From the NCBI RefSeq assembly GCF_009933135.1, contig NZ_MAEH01000010.1, positions 1-64,000 on the forward strand: DNA of 64,000 nucleotides. The letters are read 5' to 3'. Position numbers and translations under genes: made by a program. The notes below the pieces were generated by a model. The model saw nothing but the letters and a program-made list of their open reading frames with translations, was not told the DNA's origin and did no database searches. Positions 20,621-29,502 of this stretch are shown one piece after another. The DNA is from Candidatus Enterococcus leclercqii (GTDB lineage Bacteria > Bacillota > Bacilli > Lactobacillales > Enterococcaceae). The number at the start of each line of letters is the position of its first letter. Positions within the stretch are counted from its first letter, which is position 1.

Positions 20621-21586
20621 ATGGCAAAAGTAGTCACAATCGGTGAACCGATGATCATGTTCATTGCACAGACAGAAGGCGCGTTAAAAGATGTTGCAAG
20701 TTTTGACCGGTTCATCGCTGGAGCTGAAATCAATGTTTCTATTGGCGTCAAACGACTAAATCATGACATGACGTACATTACTCAAGTAGGCAACGACCCA
20801 TTTGGAGCATATATCAAAGAATTTATCGCCAATGAAGGAATCGCTACAGACAAAGTTTTCACACATGAAAGTTACGGGACAGGTTTCCAATTGAAGAACA
20901 AAGATAGCCAAAACGATCCAGAAGTCGTCTATTTCCGTAAAGGTTCAGCCGCTTCACATTTAGGTGATACGGAAATCGAAGAAATTGACTTCACTGACGT
21001 GGACTTGTTGCACGTCACCGGCATCTTCATGGCATTGAACGAAAATACTTATGCTTATGTGAAACAGTTGATGACAGCTGCTCGCAAGGCGGGTACCCTG
21101 ATCACCTTTGATCCAAATCTACGACCAACCCTTTGGCCGAATGAAGAAACCATGATTCAGCGCATCAATCAAATGGCAGCGCTTGCGGATTATGTGCTGC
21201 CGGGAATCAGCGAAGGACAACTACTGACTGGCCATGAAACAAAAGAAGAAATTGCTGATTTCTATCTGGCACAAGGTTCCCGCGGTGTAATCATCAAATT
21301 GGGACCAGCAGGGGCTTATGTCAAAGTCAAAACGGCTACCGGGGAGTTGGAAGAAACTGTCGCCGGCTTCAAATTAGCAGAAGTCGTCGATACAGTCGGC
21401 GCCGGTGACGGATTTGCAGTCGGCGTCATCACCGGACTCTTGGAAAATTTGAGTTGGCCAGAGATCCTGACTCGTGCCAATGCCATTGGTGCAATCCAAG
21501 TCAGCCATATTTCCGACAATGAAAACTTACCGACACCGGCACAACTGGCGTCATTTATCGCCGACCATGAAGGGGGCAAAGAGTAA
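20621..21586 (+). CDS. PfkB-family sugar kinase (2-keto-3-deoxygluconate kinase-like)
   Basis: A 321-residue ribokinase-superfamily kinase that phosphorylates a sugar or keto sugar acid with ATP. Motifs: N-terminal VVTIGEPMIMFIAQ, the glycine-rich GAEINVSIGVKRL substrate segment and the C-terminal signature DTVGAGDGFAVG with the catalytic base D263. The overall pattern (DPNLRPTLWP, LPGISEGQLLTG) is close to KDG kinases, but the operon lacks a KDPG aldolase of the usual kind; the next gene is instead an OMP-decarboxylase-like synthase. The substrate is therefore open. It abuts the next gene with no gap. Confidence 0.85.
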   Translation: MAKVVTIGEPMIMFIAQTEGALKDVASFDRFIAGAEINVSIGVKRLNHDMTYITQVGNDPFGAYIKEFIANEGIATDKVFTHESYGTGFQLKNKDSQNDPEVVYFRKGSAASHLGDTEIEEIDFTDVDLLHVTGIFMALNENTYAYVKQLMTAARKAGTLITFDPNLRPTLWPNEETMIQRINQMAALADYVLPGISEGQLLTGHETKEEIADFYLAQGSRGVIIKLGPAGAYVKVKTATGELEETVAGFKLAEVVDTVGAGDGFAVGVITGLLENLSWPEILTRANAIGAIQVSHISDNENLPTPAQLASFIADHEGGKE

Positions 21587-22207
21587 ATGAAGATCCAAGC
21601 AGCTATCGACCGAGTGCCATTAGAAGCGGCCATTGAACTGGTAGAGCAACTGCAAGCAGCTGACATTATCGAGCTGGGCACCTCCTTATCCAAAGATTTT
21701 GGACTGGCATCTGTCACAGAGACCAGAGATTTGCAGCGAGCGGGCAAACTATTGGCAGACATCAAAACCATCGATGAAGGGGAATATGAATTCCGCCGCT
21801 ATTTTGAGGCTGGAGCTGATATTTTGACTGTGATGGGCGCTTCTGCCAAAGCAACGCTAGACATTTGCTATCAAGTGACGCAAGAATTCCAACGGGAAAT
21901 GCTGATTGATCTGCTGGAATGCTCTGATAAGCGAATCGCTGCTATCGCTGACAGCTATCCCAATGCCATTTACGGAATGCATTTTGCCAAAGACGCTGGT
22001 CGGGTGACTGACGTTGCTGGTCAGGTTGCTGCCTTTAAAGAAAAATTTCCGGAAATTCGACGAGTTGCATTGGCAGGAGGACTGAAGTTGGCTGATATCC
22101 CAGCTTTAAAAGCAGCCGGCTTGGAAGTTGCCATCATCGGTTCGGCAATTACCGGTGCGAAAGAGCCAGCACTGGCACTGAAGACATTTATGGAGGCAGC
22201 AAAATGA
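21587..22207 (+). CDS. hxlA: 3-hexulose-6-phosphate synthase-like (OMP decarboxylase suprafamily)
   Basis: A 206-residue TIM barrel with the suprafamily's DxKxxD metal site in LADIKTIDEGEYE (D58, K60, D63), N-terminal MKIQAAIDRV, and LAGGLKLADIPALKAAG for phosphate binding. Known members either join formaldehyde and ribulose 5-phosphate (HPS) or decarboxylate 3-keto-L-gulonate 6-phosphate. Direct coupling to a phosphohexuloisomerase gene favours making or using arabino-hex-3-ulose 6-phosphate. Whether its physiological role is formaldehyde fixation, its reverse, or decarboxylation of an imported acid cannot be settled from sequence. Starts directly after the kinase stop. Confidence 0.85.
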   Translation: MKIQAAIDRVPLEAAIELVEQLQAADIIELGTSLSKDFGLASVTETRDLQRAGKLLADIKTIDEGEYEFRRYFEAGADILTVMGASAKATLDICYQVTQEFQREMLIDLLECSDKRIAAIADSYPNAIYGMHFAKDAGRVTDVAGQVAAFKEKFPEIRRVALAGGLKLADIPALKAAGLEVAIIGSAITGAKEPALALKTFMEAAK

Positions 22208-22752
22208 AAAATCAAATGATGGATACCATTTTAGCCGAGGTTCACCAAGTAATCGATCAAGTAGAAGAGCCACAACTGGCGGCTTTTGTCCAGTTGTTAC
22301 AGCAAGACAAACGAGTTTTTCTTTTAGGTGAAGGCCGCAGTGGTTTGCAAGGGAAAAGTTTTGCGATGCGCCTGATGCATATTGGCCGAAAAGTTTATGT
22401 GATTGGGGAAACCATTACCCCTGCGATTGCGTCGGAAGATATTCTGGTGGCTATTTCCGGCTCCGGCAAGACGGGACAAGTCCTGCAGCTGGCACAAAAA
22501 GCCGTGGACCAGGGTGTGACTGTCGTAGCTGTCACGAGTTCGACAGATTCACCACTGGCACAGCTGACACCCCATAAAGTGATCATTCCCGGGGCCACGA
22601 AAACTGGAAGTGGCGTGGCATCAATCCAACTATTGAGCTCGCTGTTTGATCAGAGCCTGCACTTCGTATTGGATTACGTCACTTTGGACCTCAGCCAAAA
22701 GCTGAATATTTCCAATGAAAGTGCCAAAGCTCAACACAGCAATATGGAATAA
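22204..22752 (+). CDS. hxlB: 6-phospho-3-hexuloisomerase
   Basis: A 182-residue SIS-domain isomerase converting arabino-hex-3-ulose 6-phosphate to fructose 6-phosphate. Visible are VFLLGEGRSGLQGKSFAMRLMHIG and the phosphosugar loop VAISGSGKTGQVLQLA, then TSSTDSPLAQL; the length is normal. ATGA overlap with the synthase gene (22204-22207) couples translation. It delivers the product to glycolysis and completes the likely core of the operon. Confidence 0.9.
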   Translation: MKNQMMDTILAEVHQVIDQVEEPQLAAFVQLLQQDKRVFLLGEGRSGLQGKSFAMRLMHIGRKVYVIGETITPAIASEDILVAISGSGKTGQVLQLAQKAVDQGVTVVAVTSSTDSPLAQLTPHKVIIPGATKTGSGVASIQLLSSLFDQSLHFVLDYVTLDLSQKLNISNESAKAQHSNME

Positions 22753-22774
22753 CCTTATCGCTCTTTAAAACCCA

Positions 22775-22997
22775 GCGTCTAATCAACCTAAACGTCAAAA
22801 CAAGACTTCAAGTTTTCAAAGTATACTTCTTTGAAACCAGACAATCCGAATCACCGGCAACATCACCGAGAAAATAGAATTTTCGAGGCCAGGCGTCTAA
22901 TCAACCTAAACGCCAAAACAAGACTTCAAGTTTTCAAAGTATACTTCTTTGAAACCAGACAATCCGAATCACCGGCAACATCACCGAGAAAATAGAA
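22775..22997 (+). repeat. Direct duplication of a 105-bp leader segment
   Basis: Bases 22775-22879 and 22893-22997 are identical except for one base (ACGTC versus ACGCC), separated by 13 bases. Each copy holds an A+T-rich inverted repeat, GTTTTCAAAG-TATACTT-CTTTGAAAC. The second copy runs straight into the AAGGAGG of the permease gene. It separates the isomerase gene from the permease gene and is probably a recent duplication of a leader or regulatory element. Confidence 0.9.
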
Positions 22998-23016
22998 AAA
23001 GAAGGAGGAAACATTT

Positions 23017-24300
23017 ATGGATTTTGCAATTGGTATCATTTTATTGATCACGTATTTCCTGTTAATCCGCTTTGCTGCCAAGGGGGGCAACCTGATGGTG
23101 GGCTTCTTCGTTATGGCTATCGTCTGGGCCGGCTTTAGTATCTTAGGGGGCCGCCTTACCTGGGACGAGGCTATGGTGAATATTTTCCAAGGGGGGCCTG
23201 AAAGTTGGGGAGCCACTGCAGTAATTGTTATTTTTGGTTCTTGGTTCGGCCGGATCTTGATTGAAACGGAGATTGCGTCCAGTCTCATTAAAAAAACAGT
23301 GGAGCTCAGTGGTGAAAATCCGCTATTTACGACAATTTTGCTATCGTTAGTTACTACACTGATCTTCACTTCGACATTCGGTGCCGGTGCCGTCGTTGCC
23401 ATCGGGATCATTGTATTGCCAATCCTCATGTCCCTTGGGGTACCGAAAAAGCTGGCAGTGACTAGCTATCTCATGAGTGTCGGCTCAGGGATGTACGTCA
23501 ATATCGTATTGTTTAAACAAATGCAGGGGATCTTTCCGGAATACCAATACGACATGAACTATTTGAAATTCGGCTTTGCTGCGCTTGGTGTGCAAACGTT
23601 GATGATTATCTTGATGTTGGTTTTCGGATTGCGTAAGAAAAAATCTTTCAACTGGGCGGCGACGGCTGCAACGATCGAACGTAAAAAGGACATTCCTATC
23701 TACGCTTTGTTGACACCGGTGATTCCCGTTCTCTTGGCGATTGGCTTTAACTGGCAGCCAATTCCAGCCTTTATCGTGGCATCGTTGTATGCGCTGGCTG
23801 TTACCGGTAAATTGCCTAACTACAAAGAAGGCACACGCTTAATTACTCGCACATTTTATGAAGGAGTCGTGGACGTTGCGTCCTTGTTAGGCTTCCTGTT
23901 TATTTTGCCGATGTTTAATAAAGCATCTGGCGTGGCAGCACCTTTCTTCCAAGCTGTTCTTGGCGATATTGTGCCAACCAATTCATTGGTTCTTTGTCTG
24001 GCCTTTGCAATCTTGATTCCACTGGGCTTGTTCCGTGGGCCACTGACAGTCTTTGGGGCCGGCAGTGCTACCATCGGAATCTTGCAGGCAATGGGGGTCT
24101 TTCCTGTCAGTCTGTTGTTCCCGCTGATTTACATCCCAACCATCGCGATGAACCTGTCTACCTGTCCGACGCAATCTTGGAACTTGTGGGCGCTAAATTA
24201 CACCAAGGTGAGCGCCAAAGAGTTTATGTTGACCGGTGTACCGTGGGGCTGGGTAGCTGGTGCAGTTAATGTGATGATCTGTTACTTCATGTTTGGTTAA
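23017..24300 (+). CDS. Permease of the GntP/citrate-type superfamily
   Basis: A 427-residue polytopic membrane protein with about ten to twelve helices. Features: FTSTFGAGAVVAIGIIVLPILMSLGVPKK in the first half and a matching amphipathic stretch FRGPLTVFGAGSATIGILQAMGV in the second, as in carboxylate and gluconate carriers of the ion-transporter superfamily with two re-entrant halves. A conserved QSWNLWALNYTKVSAKEF precedes the last helix. The likely substrate is an organic or sugar acid used by the operon. It starts behind AAGAAGGAGG and is followed 14 bases later by the hydantoinase-type gene. Confidence 0.75.
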   Translation: MDFAIGIILLITYFLLIRFAAKGGNLMVGFFVMAIVWAGFSILGGRLTWDEAMVNIFQGGPESWGATAVIVIFGSWFGRILIETEIASSLIKKTVELSGENPLFTTILLSLVTTLIFTSTFGAGAVVAIGIIVLPILMSLGVPKKLAVTSYLMSVGSGMYVNIVLFKQMQGIFPEYQYDMNYLKFGFAALGVQTLMIILMLVFGLRKKKSFNWAATAATIERKKDIPIYALLTPVIPVLLAIGFNWQPIPAFIVASLYALAVTGKLPNYKEGTRLITRTFYEGVVDVASLLGFLFILPMFNKASGVAAPFFQAVLGDIVPTNSLVLCLAFAILIPLGLFRGPLTVFGAGSATIGILQAMGVFPVSLLFPLIYIPTIAMNLSTCPTQSWNLWALNYTKVSAKEFMLTGVPWGWVAGAVNVMICYFMFG

Positions 24301-24314
24301 GGAGTGGATAATAT

Positions 24315-26432
24315 ATGAAACGAGCAATCCGTGTCGGCATTGACGTTGGGGGTACCCATACGAAGGCTGTGGCAATTGACAATGATACATTTGAAATCGT
24401 GGGGATTGGTTCTGTGAAGACCACTCATGACGATGAACTGGGGGTTTCTGCCGGGGTTGTCCAAGCATTTGAAAAATGTTTGAAAGATAACGGCATCGCC
24501 CCTGAAGAAGTGACTTTTATCGCTCACAGTACGACACAAGCGACCAACGCACTCTTAGAAGGAGATGTGGCGGTGACTGGTGTCGTGGGAATGGGCAACA
24601 GTTTTATGGCAAAACGCCAAGCGAAAATCGACGACATTGTTTTGGATGAGACCGGTAAACGTCGTATCAAAACCCATAACCGCTACATTCCACTGAAAAA
24701 ATTTGACCGAGACACGGCCAAACGTACCATTGAAGAGTTGGTGGGAGCTGGCGCTGAAGTAATCGTGGCTTCTGAGGCTTTCGGCGTGGATGACAATCTG
24801 GAAGAGCAGGAACTAGCCGCCGTGGGTAAAGAAATGGGCTTGGAAGTTTCTCAAGCTTCTGATATTAGTAAAATGTATGGCTTGTCTAAACGTACTCGAA
24901 CAGCGGTGATTAACGCATCAATTTTGCCGAAAATGTTTGAAACAGCTGACAGTACCGAAGATTCTGTTCGCCAAGCGGGGATCAAAGTACCGCTGATGAT
25001 CATGCGGGGCGACGGCGGGGTAATGGATATTAATGAAATGCGCAAACGGCCGGTTTTGACCATGCTTTCCGGCCCAGCAGCCTCCACAGTCGGAGCATTG
25101 ATGTATTTGAAAGCATCTAATGCGGTGTTCTTTGAAGTTGGTGGTACCAGTACCGATATTGGTGTCATCAAAAATGGCCGCCCGATGATTGATTATTCCG
25201 TTGTCGGCGGGCACAAGACGTTGATCAGCTCATTGGATGTTCACGTTTCCGGGGTAGCTGGTGGTAGTATGGTTCGAGCTGACAAGAGTGCCGTTGTGGC
25301 GGTGGGCCCACGTTCAGCCCATATCGCAAAACTGCCTTATGTGGCTTTTGCAAAACCGGAAGACATCGTTGATCCAAAAGTTGTGCGCATTCAACCGTTA
25401 GAAAATGATCCAAATGATTACATTGCTATCGAAAGTGCCAATGGCAAACGTTACGCCATCACAGTAACCTGCGCAGCCAATGCACTGGGGCTGGTGAAAG
25501 AAGGCGACTACTCCTATGGTTATCCGGAAAGTTGTAGAAAAGCTATCGGAGCTTTGGCAGCAGAACTGGGAGTTAGTATCGAAGCTGCGGCCACGCAGAT
25601 TATGGACAAAGCCTCAGATGTCGTTATCAAAGTCATCAACTTTTTGGCAGACAAGCACAAGGTGGAGCGCAGCCAGATTTCACTAGTCGGCGGCGGTGGT
25701 GGAGCGACAGCACTGTTGCCATACACAGCCAAACGCATGGGTCTAGGCTATGATATCGCCAAACACGCAGAAGTCATCTCTTCCATCGGCGTTGCCTTAG
25801 CCATGGTTCGTGACGTCGTGGAACGGGTCATCCCGAACCCGGCACCACAAGATTTAGAAGATATTCGCAACGAGGCCATTCAATCGGCAACTAAATCTGG
25901 CGCATCTCCAGAAACCATCGAAGTCCAAATGGAGATTGATGCCCAAACCAATAAAGTACGGGCAATCGCTACTGGTTCTACTGAAGTGAGAACAACGGAT
26001 CTGGCTGCTAAAGTAGATGAAGCCGAAGCTTTGAAACTAGTGGCAAAATCCATGCAGGTGGCTGAAGAAAAAGTATATCTCATTGAGGAAAATGACTACT
26101 TCTTCTGCTTTGGCACAATGAAAAATGACAAGCAAGAGATGCGAATCATCGACAAAAAAGGCTTTATCAAAGTTCAACGAGGGGATGCCGAGGCGAAAAA
26201 AGCGACTGTCGGCGGAATTCGCAACATCGTTGACAATTACTGGGAAGATCTGGCTGTCTACAAGAGCGATATCAAACTGGCTCCGGATATCTATCTATGT
26301 ATTGGTGCTAAAGTTATCGACTACACGGGGATGCTGGAACTGTCTCAGCTGCATATGGTGATGGATACGGAACTGATGCAACACGGAGGCAAAGAAGAAG
26401 TGATCGTCGTAGGCGCTCGGAATAACCTATGA
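24315..26432 (+). CDS. Hydantoinase/oxoprolinase-family ATPase-fold protein
   Basis: A 705-residue protein. The N-terminus MKRAIRVGIDVGGTHTKAVAID is the actin-like ATPase phosphate motif of the hydantoinase A/oxoprolinase family, and SLVGGGGGATALLPYTAKRMGL is a second family motif near residue 455. The family includes ATP-dependent amidohydrolases (5-oxoprolinase, N-methylhydantoinase) and acetone carboxylase subunits. This one has no HyuB-type partner gene beside it, so it may act alone or with the next protein. Its place beside a permease suggests ATP-driven opening or activation of the imported compound. The reaction is unknown. Confidence 0.85.
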   Translation: MKRAIRVGIDVGGTHTKAVAIDNDTFEIVGIGSVKTTHDDELGVSAGVVQAFEKCLKDNGIAPEEVTFIAHSTTQATNALLEGDVAVTGVVGMGNSFMAKRQAKIDDIVLDETGKRRIKTHNRYIPLKKFDRDTAKRTIEELVGAGAEVIVASEAFGVDDNLEEQELAAVGKEMGLEVSQASDISKMYGLSKRTRTAVINASILPKMFETADSTEDSVRQAGIKVPLMIMRGDGGVMDINEMRKRPVLTMLSGPAASTVGALMYLKASNAVFFEVGGTSTDIGVIKNGRPMIDYSVVGGHKTLISSLDVHVSGVAGGSMVRADKSAVVAVGPRSAHIAKLPYVAFAKPEDIVDPKVVRIQPLENDPNDYIAIESANGKRYAITVTCAANALGLVKEGDYSYGYPESCRKAIGALAAELGVSIEAAATQIMDKASDVVIKVINFLADKHKVERSQISLVGGGGGATALLPYTAKRMGLGYDIAKHAEVISSIGVALAMVRDVVERVIPNPAPQDLEDIRNEAIQSATKSGASPETIEVQMEIDAQTNKVRAIATGSTEVRTTDLAAKVDEAEALKLVAKSMQVAEEKVYLIEENDYFFCFGTMKNDKQEMRIIDKKGFIKVQRGDAEAKKATVGGIRNIVDNYWEDLAVYKSDIKLAPDIYLCIGAKVIDYTGMLELSQLHMVMDTELMQHGGKEEVIVVGARNNL

Positions 26433-27175
26433 TAAACGTGAAAGCAGCTCTACATGAGGCGCTGGCCGCTGATCCATATCAAGATGCCTTGGCACAACTA
26501 GCTGGTGACCGCTTCGGAAAGAAGATTGCGGCAGCTGAAAGAGCCGAACTGACAACCGCAGCTTTGAAAATCGGTGTGAAGCTGGCAGAAAAACTCTTGC
26601 GGGACCACTCACTTGAAATTGAAACCACCCAGGATTTGGCACCACAAACAGATACTGAAGAGCCGTTCGCTGCCGACCTTGAAATTGGTCGTGAACCACA
26701 AGCATCAGCAAGTGGCAACAATCAAAAGTGGCAGCCATTACTGGACACGGCCGATTTAGCTATCCGCTTAGGAGCCTTGGTGACTGAAGCTGAATATCCG
26801 ATTGCCCCGGAATTTACCACCATCGGATATTTTGAGACACCCAATGAAATTTTCATCAATCGCTATTTTGCCCGCTATGATGCACAGCTCGCAGCTGCCA
26901 AAATGCCTCTTTTGCGCTACGATTCATGGCGCTCAGTTGTAATCGCCCATGAACTATTTCATTATCTGGATGAAACGCAAAAGGCAGTTCCACTGCAGGA
27001 ATATCGACTGAAGCTGTGGAAGCTGGGACCGTATACTCATCAGACAGAACTTCCTATCTTGCGGGAAATTTCTGCGATGGCTTTTGCCCAAAGACTGACT
27101 GGCTGGCCCTTTTATCCTGGTCGCCTCAGTGAAATGCTTTTGAAACTGACCCAGCTTAAAGAATCTTCAGCCTAA
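26429..27175 (+). CDS. Unfamiliar HExxH-motif protein, last gene of the operon
   Basis: A 248-residue protein that overlaps the hydantoinase-type gene by four bases (ATGA), so the two are coupled. I do not recognise a family. The second half has VVIAHELFHYLDE, an HExxH zinc site, with a possible third ligand in REISAMAFAQRL about 65 residues later. The first ~90 residues are charged, helical and without a signal peptide, so it is cytoplasmic. It may be a metallohydrolase or a maturation or partner protein of the hydantoinase-type protein. Terminator at 27174. Confidence 0.75.
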   Translation: MINVKAALHEALAADPYQDALAQLAGDRFGKKIAAAERAELTTAALKIGVKLAEKLLRDHSLEIETTQDLAPQTDTEEPFAADLEIGREPQASASGNNQKWQPLLDTADLAIRLGALVTEAEYPIAPEFTTIGYFETPNEIFINRYFARYDAQLAAAKMPLLRYDSWRSVVIAHELFHYLDETQKAVPLQEYRLKLWKLGPYTHQTELPILREISAMAFAQRLTGWPFYPGRLSEMLLKLTQLKESSA

Positions 27176-27214
27176 AAAGGATCCCTGCATATCACACGGC
27201 AGGGATCCTTTTTT
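27174..27214. terminator. Bidirectional terminator
   Basis: AAAAAGGATCCCTGC pairs with GCAGGGATCCTTTTTT around a ten-base loop, with A-tract and T-tract on the two sides. It serves both the operon ending at 27175 and the convergent GIY-YIG gene. Confidence 0.92.
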
Positions 27215-27222
27215 GCTAGTGT

Positions 27223-27540
27223 TCATTTCTTGCTTGCATTTACTCGCTTATTAGTCGCTGAACCCACAACATTCCGAGCGTGATTTTCTCTCAGGTAGCG
27301 GTCTTTTACCGGGCGAGGCAGTTTTTTGAAGGCGGCTTCGGCTTTGGTGGCTTCGCTGCGAGTTTTGAAAACTTCCGCATGGATCATAGTCAGGGGCCGG
27401 CGACTTTGAGGATGGGTATACTTGGCCCCGATGCCGGCGTTGTGTTCTGCCAGCCGTCTGGTGAGATCCGTGGTGTAGCCGCCATAATAGCTGCCATCCC
27501 GACAATGAAGAACGTAAAAATAATGCTCAGTTGCGGCCAT
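27223..27540 (-). CDS. GIY-YIG domain protein, UPF0213 type
   Basis: A 105-residue small protein. The GIY-YIG core is at the N-terminus (HYFYVLHCRDGSYYGGYTTDLTRRLAEHN), followed by KYTHPQSRRPLTMIHAEVFKTRSEATKAEAAFKKL as in UPF0213 proteins of unknown function. I chose the ATG at 27540: the longer frame to 27591 adds residues that do not fit the family, and the shorter protein overlaps the methyltransferase gene by 14 bases, as is common for this pair. Confidence 0.9.
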   Translation of the reverse strand: MAATEHYFYVLHCRDGSYYGGYTTDLTRRLAEHNAGIGAKYTHPQSRRPLTMIHAEVFKTRSEATKAEAAFKKLPRPVKDRYLRENHARNVVGSATNKRVNASKK

Positions 27541-28273
27541 TTCCAAATAGCATCTCCTTGATTTCTTGGGTGTATTCGCCATCTGTGCCATAAGTAATCA
27601 GCGGCGGTGCGACTTTAAAGCCGTCTGTCTTACCATCCTTGATTCCTTCGACCAACAAAATATTGGCGTCCTTGTCGGCTTTTGGATAGACAAAACGCAC
27701 ACGCTTAGGAGCAATCCGATAGTCTGGCATCAGTTGCATGATTTCTAAAAAACGCTCTGGTCGGTGAACCATCACAAAGCGGCCGTTCATCTTGAGCATT
27801 TTGGCGGAGACCCGCAGGACATCATGGAGATCAGCGTGGATCTCGTGGCGGGCAATCGCCAGGTGGGGATTGGGATTTTTATCGTTTGTTGGCAGATTTT
27901 TGAAATAGGGAGGATTACACAGCAACAGATCTACTGAATCAGCGGAAATCACCGACAAACTGTCTTTTAAATCCAACTGATGGACTGTAATCTGTTCTTC
28001 CAATCCGTTCAGTGCGACACTCCGCTGAGCCATGTCGGCGAGCCGCGGCTGCAGTTCCACCATTTCGATTTGCGCCAGTGTTTTTTTTGCAACGAACAGA
28101 CCCACCGCACCGTTACCCGCACACAAGTCGACGATTTTGCCTCGTTTGGGAATTTTGGGGAAATTGGCCAGGAGCACTGCATCCAACGAAAAGGAAAAGA
28201 CTTCGCTACTTTGAATGATGCGAATATCTTCGGCATACAGCTGATCAATGCGTTCACCAGTATGTAAGTCCAT
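27527..28273 (-). CDS. tRNA1(Val) A37 N6-methyltransferase-like protein
   Basis: A 248-residue SAM-dependent methyltransferase of the TrmN6/YfiC type, which methylates adenine 37 in tRNA1(Val) in enterobacteria. The N-terminus GERIDQLYAEDIRIIQSSEVFSF is typical; the SAM loop is VDLCAGNGAVGLFVA and the catalytic motif LLCNPPYFK. The target in this organism is inferred from the family. ATG at 28273 follows GAGG by seven bases and is preferred over the TTG one codon earlier. Operon with the GIY-YIG gene. Confidence 0.88.
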   Translation of the reverse strand: MDLHTGERIDQLYAEDIRIIQSSEVFSFSLDAVLLANFPKIPKRGKIVDLCAGNGAVGLFVAKKTLAQIEMVELQPRLADMAQRSVALNGLEEQITVHQLDLKDSLSVISADSVDLLLCNPPYFKNLPTNDKNPNPHLAIARHEIHADLHDVLRVSAKMLKMNGRFVMVHRPERFLEIMQLMPDYRIAPKRVRFVYPKADKDANILLVEGIKDGKTDGFKVAPPLITYGTDGEYTQEIKEMLFGNGRN

Positions 28274-28665
28274 CAAAAGGCCTCGTTTCTGTAGTTTAAG
28301 TAGAAAGCAGCAGCCAGCTTGCGGCCACGCTCTTTAACAAAATTTAAAATGCTAAAAAGCAGGGCATCAAGCGTTAGTCACCTGCTTTGCAATAAATTGT
28401 ATTATACTATGTCCGGCGGTTTTGGCAAACTGCAAAAAGAGACTTGTCACTCTCGCAAAAGTTTTGCATACTAGAGTGTGTCTGAAAACACCTGTGACAA
28501 TTGGCGCGTCTTTTCATTCAATCAAGATGAGAAGGCCTTTCTGAACTCGCATCTGATTAGTGGTCTTTTATGAAAGTCACGATAATGGTTTAATTTTCAC
28601 GGTGTTTCTAGCAATTCTCTACCAATAAATCAATTGTAAGAAAAGCCTCAGGAAAGGTTGATAGT
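28274..28665. other. Intergenic region between divergent methyltransferase and plsC
   Basis: About 390 bases. A short inverted repeat GCAAAAGTTTTGC lies near 28456-28468 and a loose hairpin GCAGG...CCTGC near 28358-28388. No ORF; promoters for both flanking genes must lie here but I cannot fix them. Confidence 0.35.
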
Positions 28666-29283
28666 ATGTTTTATTCGTTTATTCGCGTTGTGGCACGAGT
28701 CGTTTTATTTGTGGTCAACGGACGGGCTGATTTTCAAAATCGGGAAGCACTGCCCCAAGAGGAGAACTATATTCTGGTAGCGCCACACCGCACCTGGTGG
28801 GACCCCTTGTATATGGCAGTCGGTGCACGGCCGAAAAAATTTGCTTTCATGGCTAAAGAAGAACTTTTCAAAAATCCCATTTTGCGATTTATCTTAGTCC
28901 ATGCCAATGCATTTCCCGTCGATCGTAATAATCCGGGACCTAGCGCAGTGAAGACGCCAATTAAGTTATTGAAAAATTCCGATCTTAGTTTAATCATGTT
29001 TCCTAGTGGCACGCGTCATTCCACTGATCTGAAAGGCGGCATGGCACTAATCGCTAAAATGGCCAAAGTCCGAATCGTCCCCAGCGTATATCAAGGGCCG
29101 CTGACTTTCAAGGATCTTTTGAAACGCCGCAAAGTAAAAATGCGTTTCGGCGAGCCTATCGACATCTCAGACATCAAGAAGATGGACAAAGAAGGCATGG
29201 CCGAAGTCGAACGTCGTATCCAGGCAAGCTTCGACCAGCTGGATAAAGAAGTCGACCCAAGTTTTAAGTATGAAGTGAAGTAA
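28666..29283 (+). CDS. plsC: 1-acyl-glycerol-3-phosphate acyltransferase
   Basis: Adds the second acyl chain to lysophosphatidate, forming phosphatidate at the membrane. The 205-residue protein has one N-terminal hydrophobic segment, the catalytic H(x4)D in APHRTWWDPLY (H41, D46), the glycerophosphate loop FPSGTRH, and VPSVYQGP. The length is that of Gram-positive PlsC. The start follows AGGAAAGG. It has its own terminator at 29302, so it is probably monocistronic. Confidence 0.93.
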   Translation: MFYSFIRVVARVVLFVVNGRADFQNREALPQEENYILVAPHRTWWDPLYMAVGARPKKFAFMAKEELFKNPILRFILVHANAFPVDRNNPGPSAVKTPIKLLKNSDLSLIMFPSGTRHSTDLKGGMALIAKMAKVRIVPSVYQGPLTFKDLLKRRKVKMRFGEPIDISDIKKMDKEGMAEVERRIQASFDQLDKEVDPSFKYEVK

Positions 29284-29301
29284 GAATAATTAGAACAATG
29301 G

Positions 29302-29337
29302 AAAATCCTCTGGCTCAGTGTTGCTAGGGGATTTTTT
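29302..29337 (+). terminator. plsC terminator
   Basis: AAAATCCTCT pairs with AGGGGATTTT, followed by T residues, 20 bases after the plsC stop. Confidence 0.8.
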
Positions 29338-29502
29338 CTAGGCCATTTTTACTTTTTTTCAAAGCGATCTTTTTTAAGTTGCTAGTTTTCCTGCGTTTTC
29401 CATTTTCTCTTTTTGTTTCTAATAAACGAGGGTTTGGAAAAATTTGAAAGAGATGTAACCAATGGGAAAGTTAATTGTTATATAGGTGGAAGGGGGAGAA
29501 AG

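Noticed and set aside
22770-22999. Possible short CRISPR-like or tandem repeat array
   Set aside because: Only two long copies with a 13-base spacer; this is a leader duplication, not an array.
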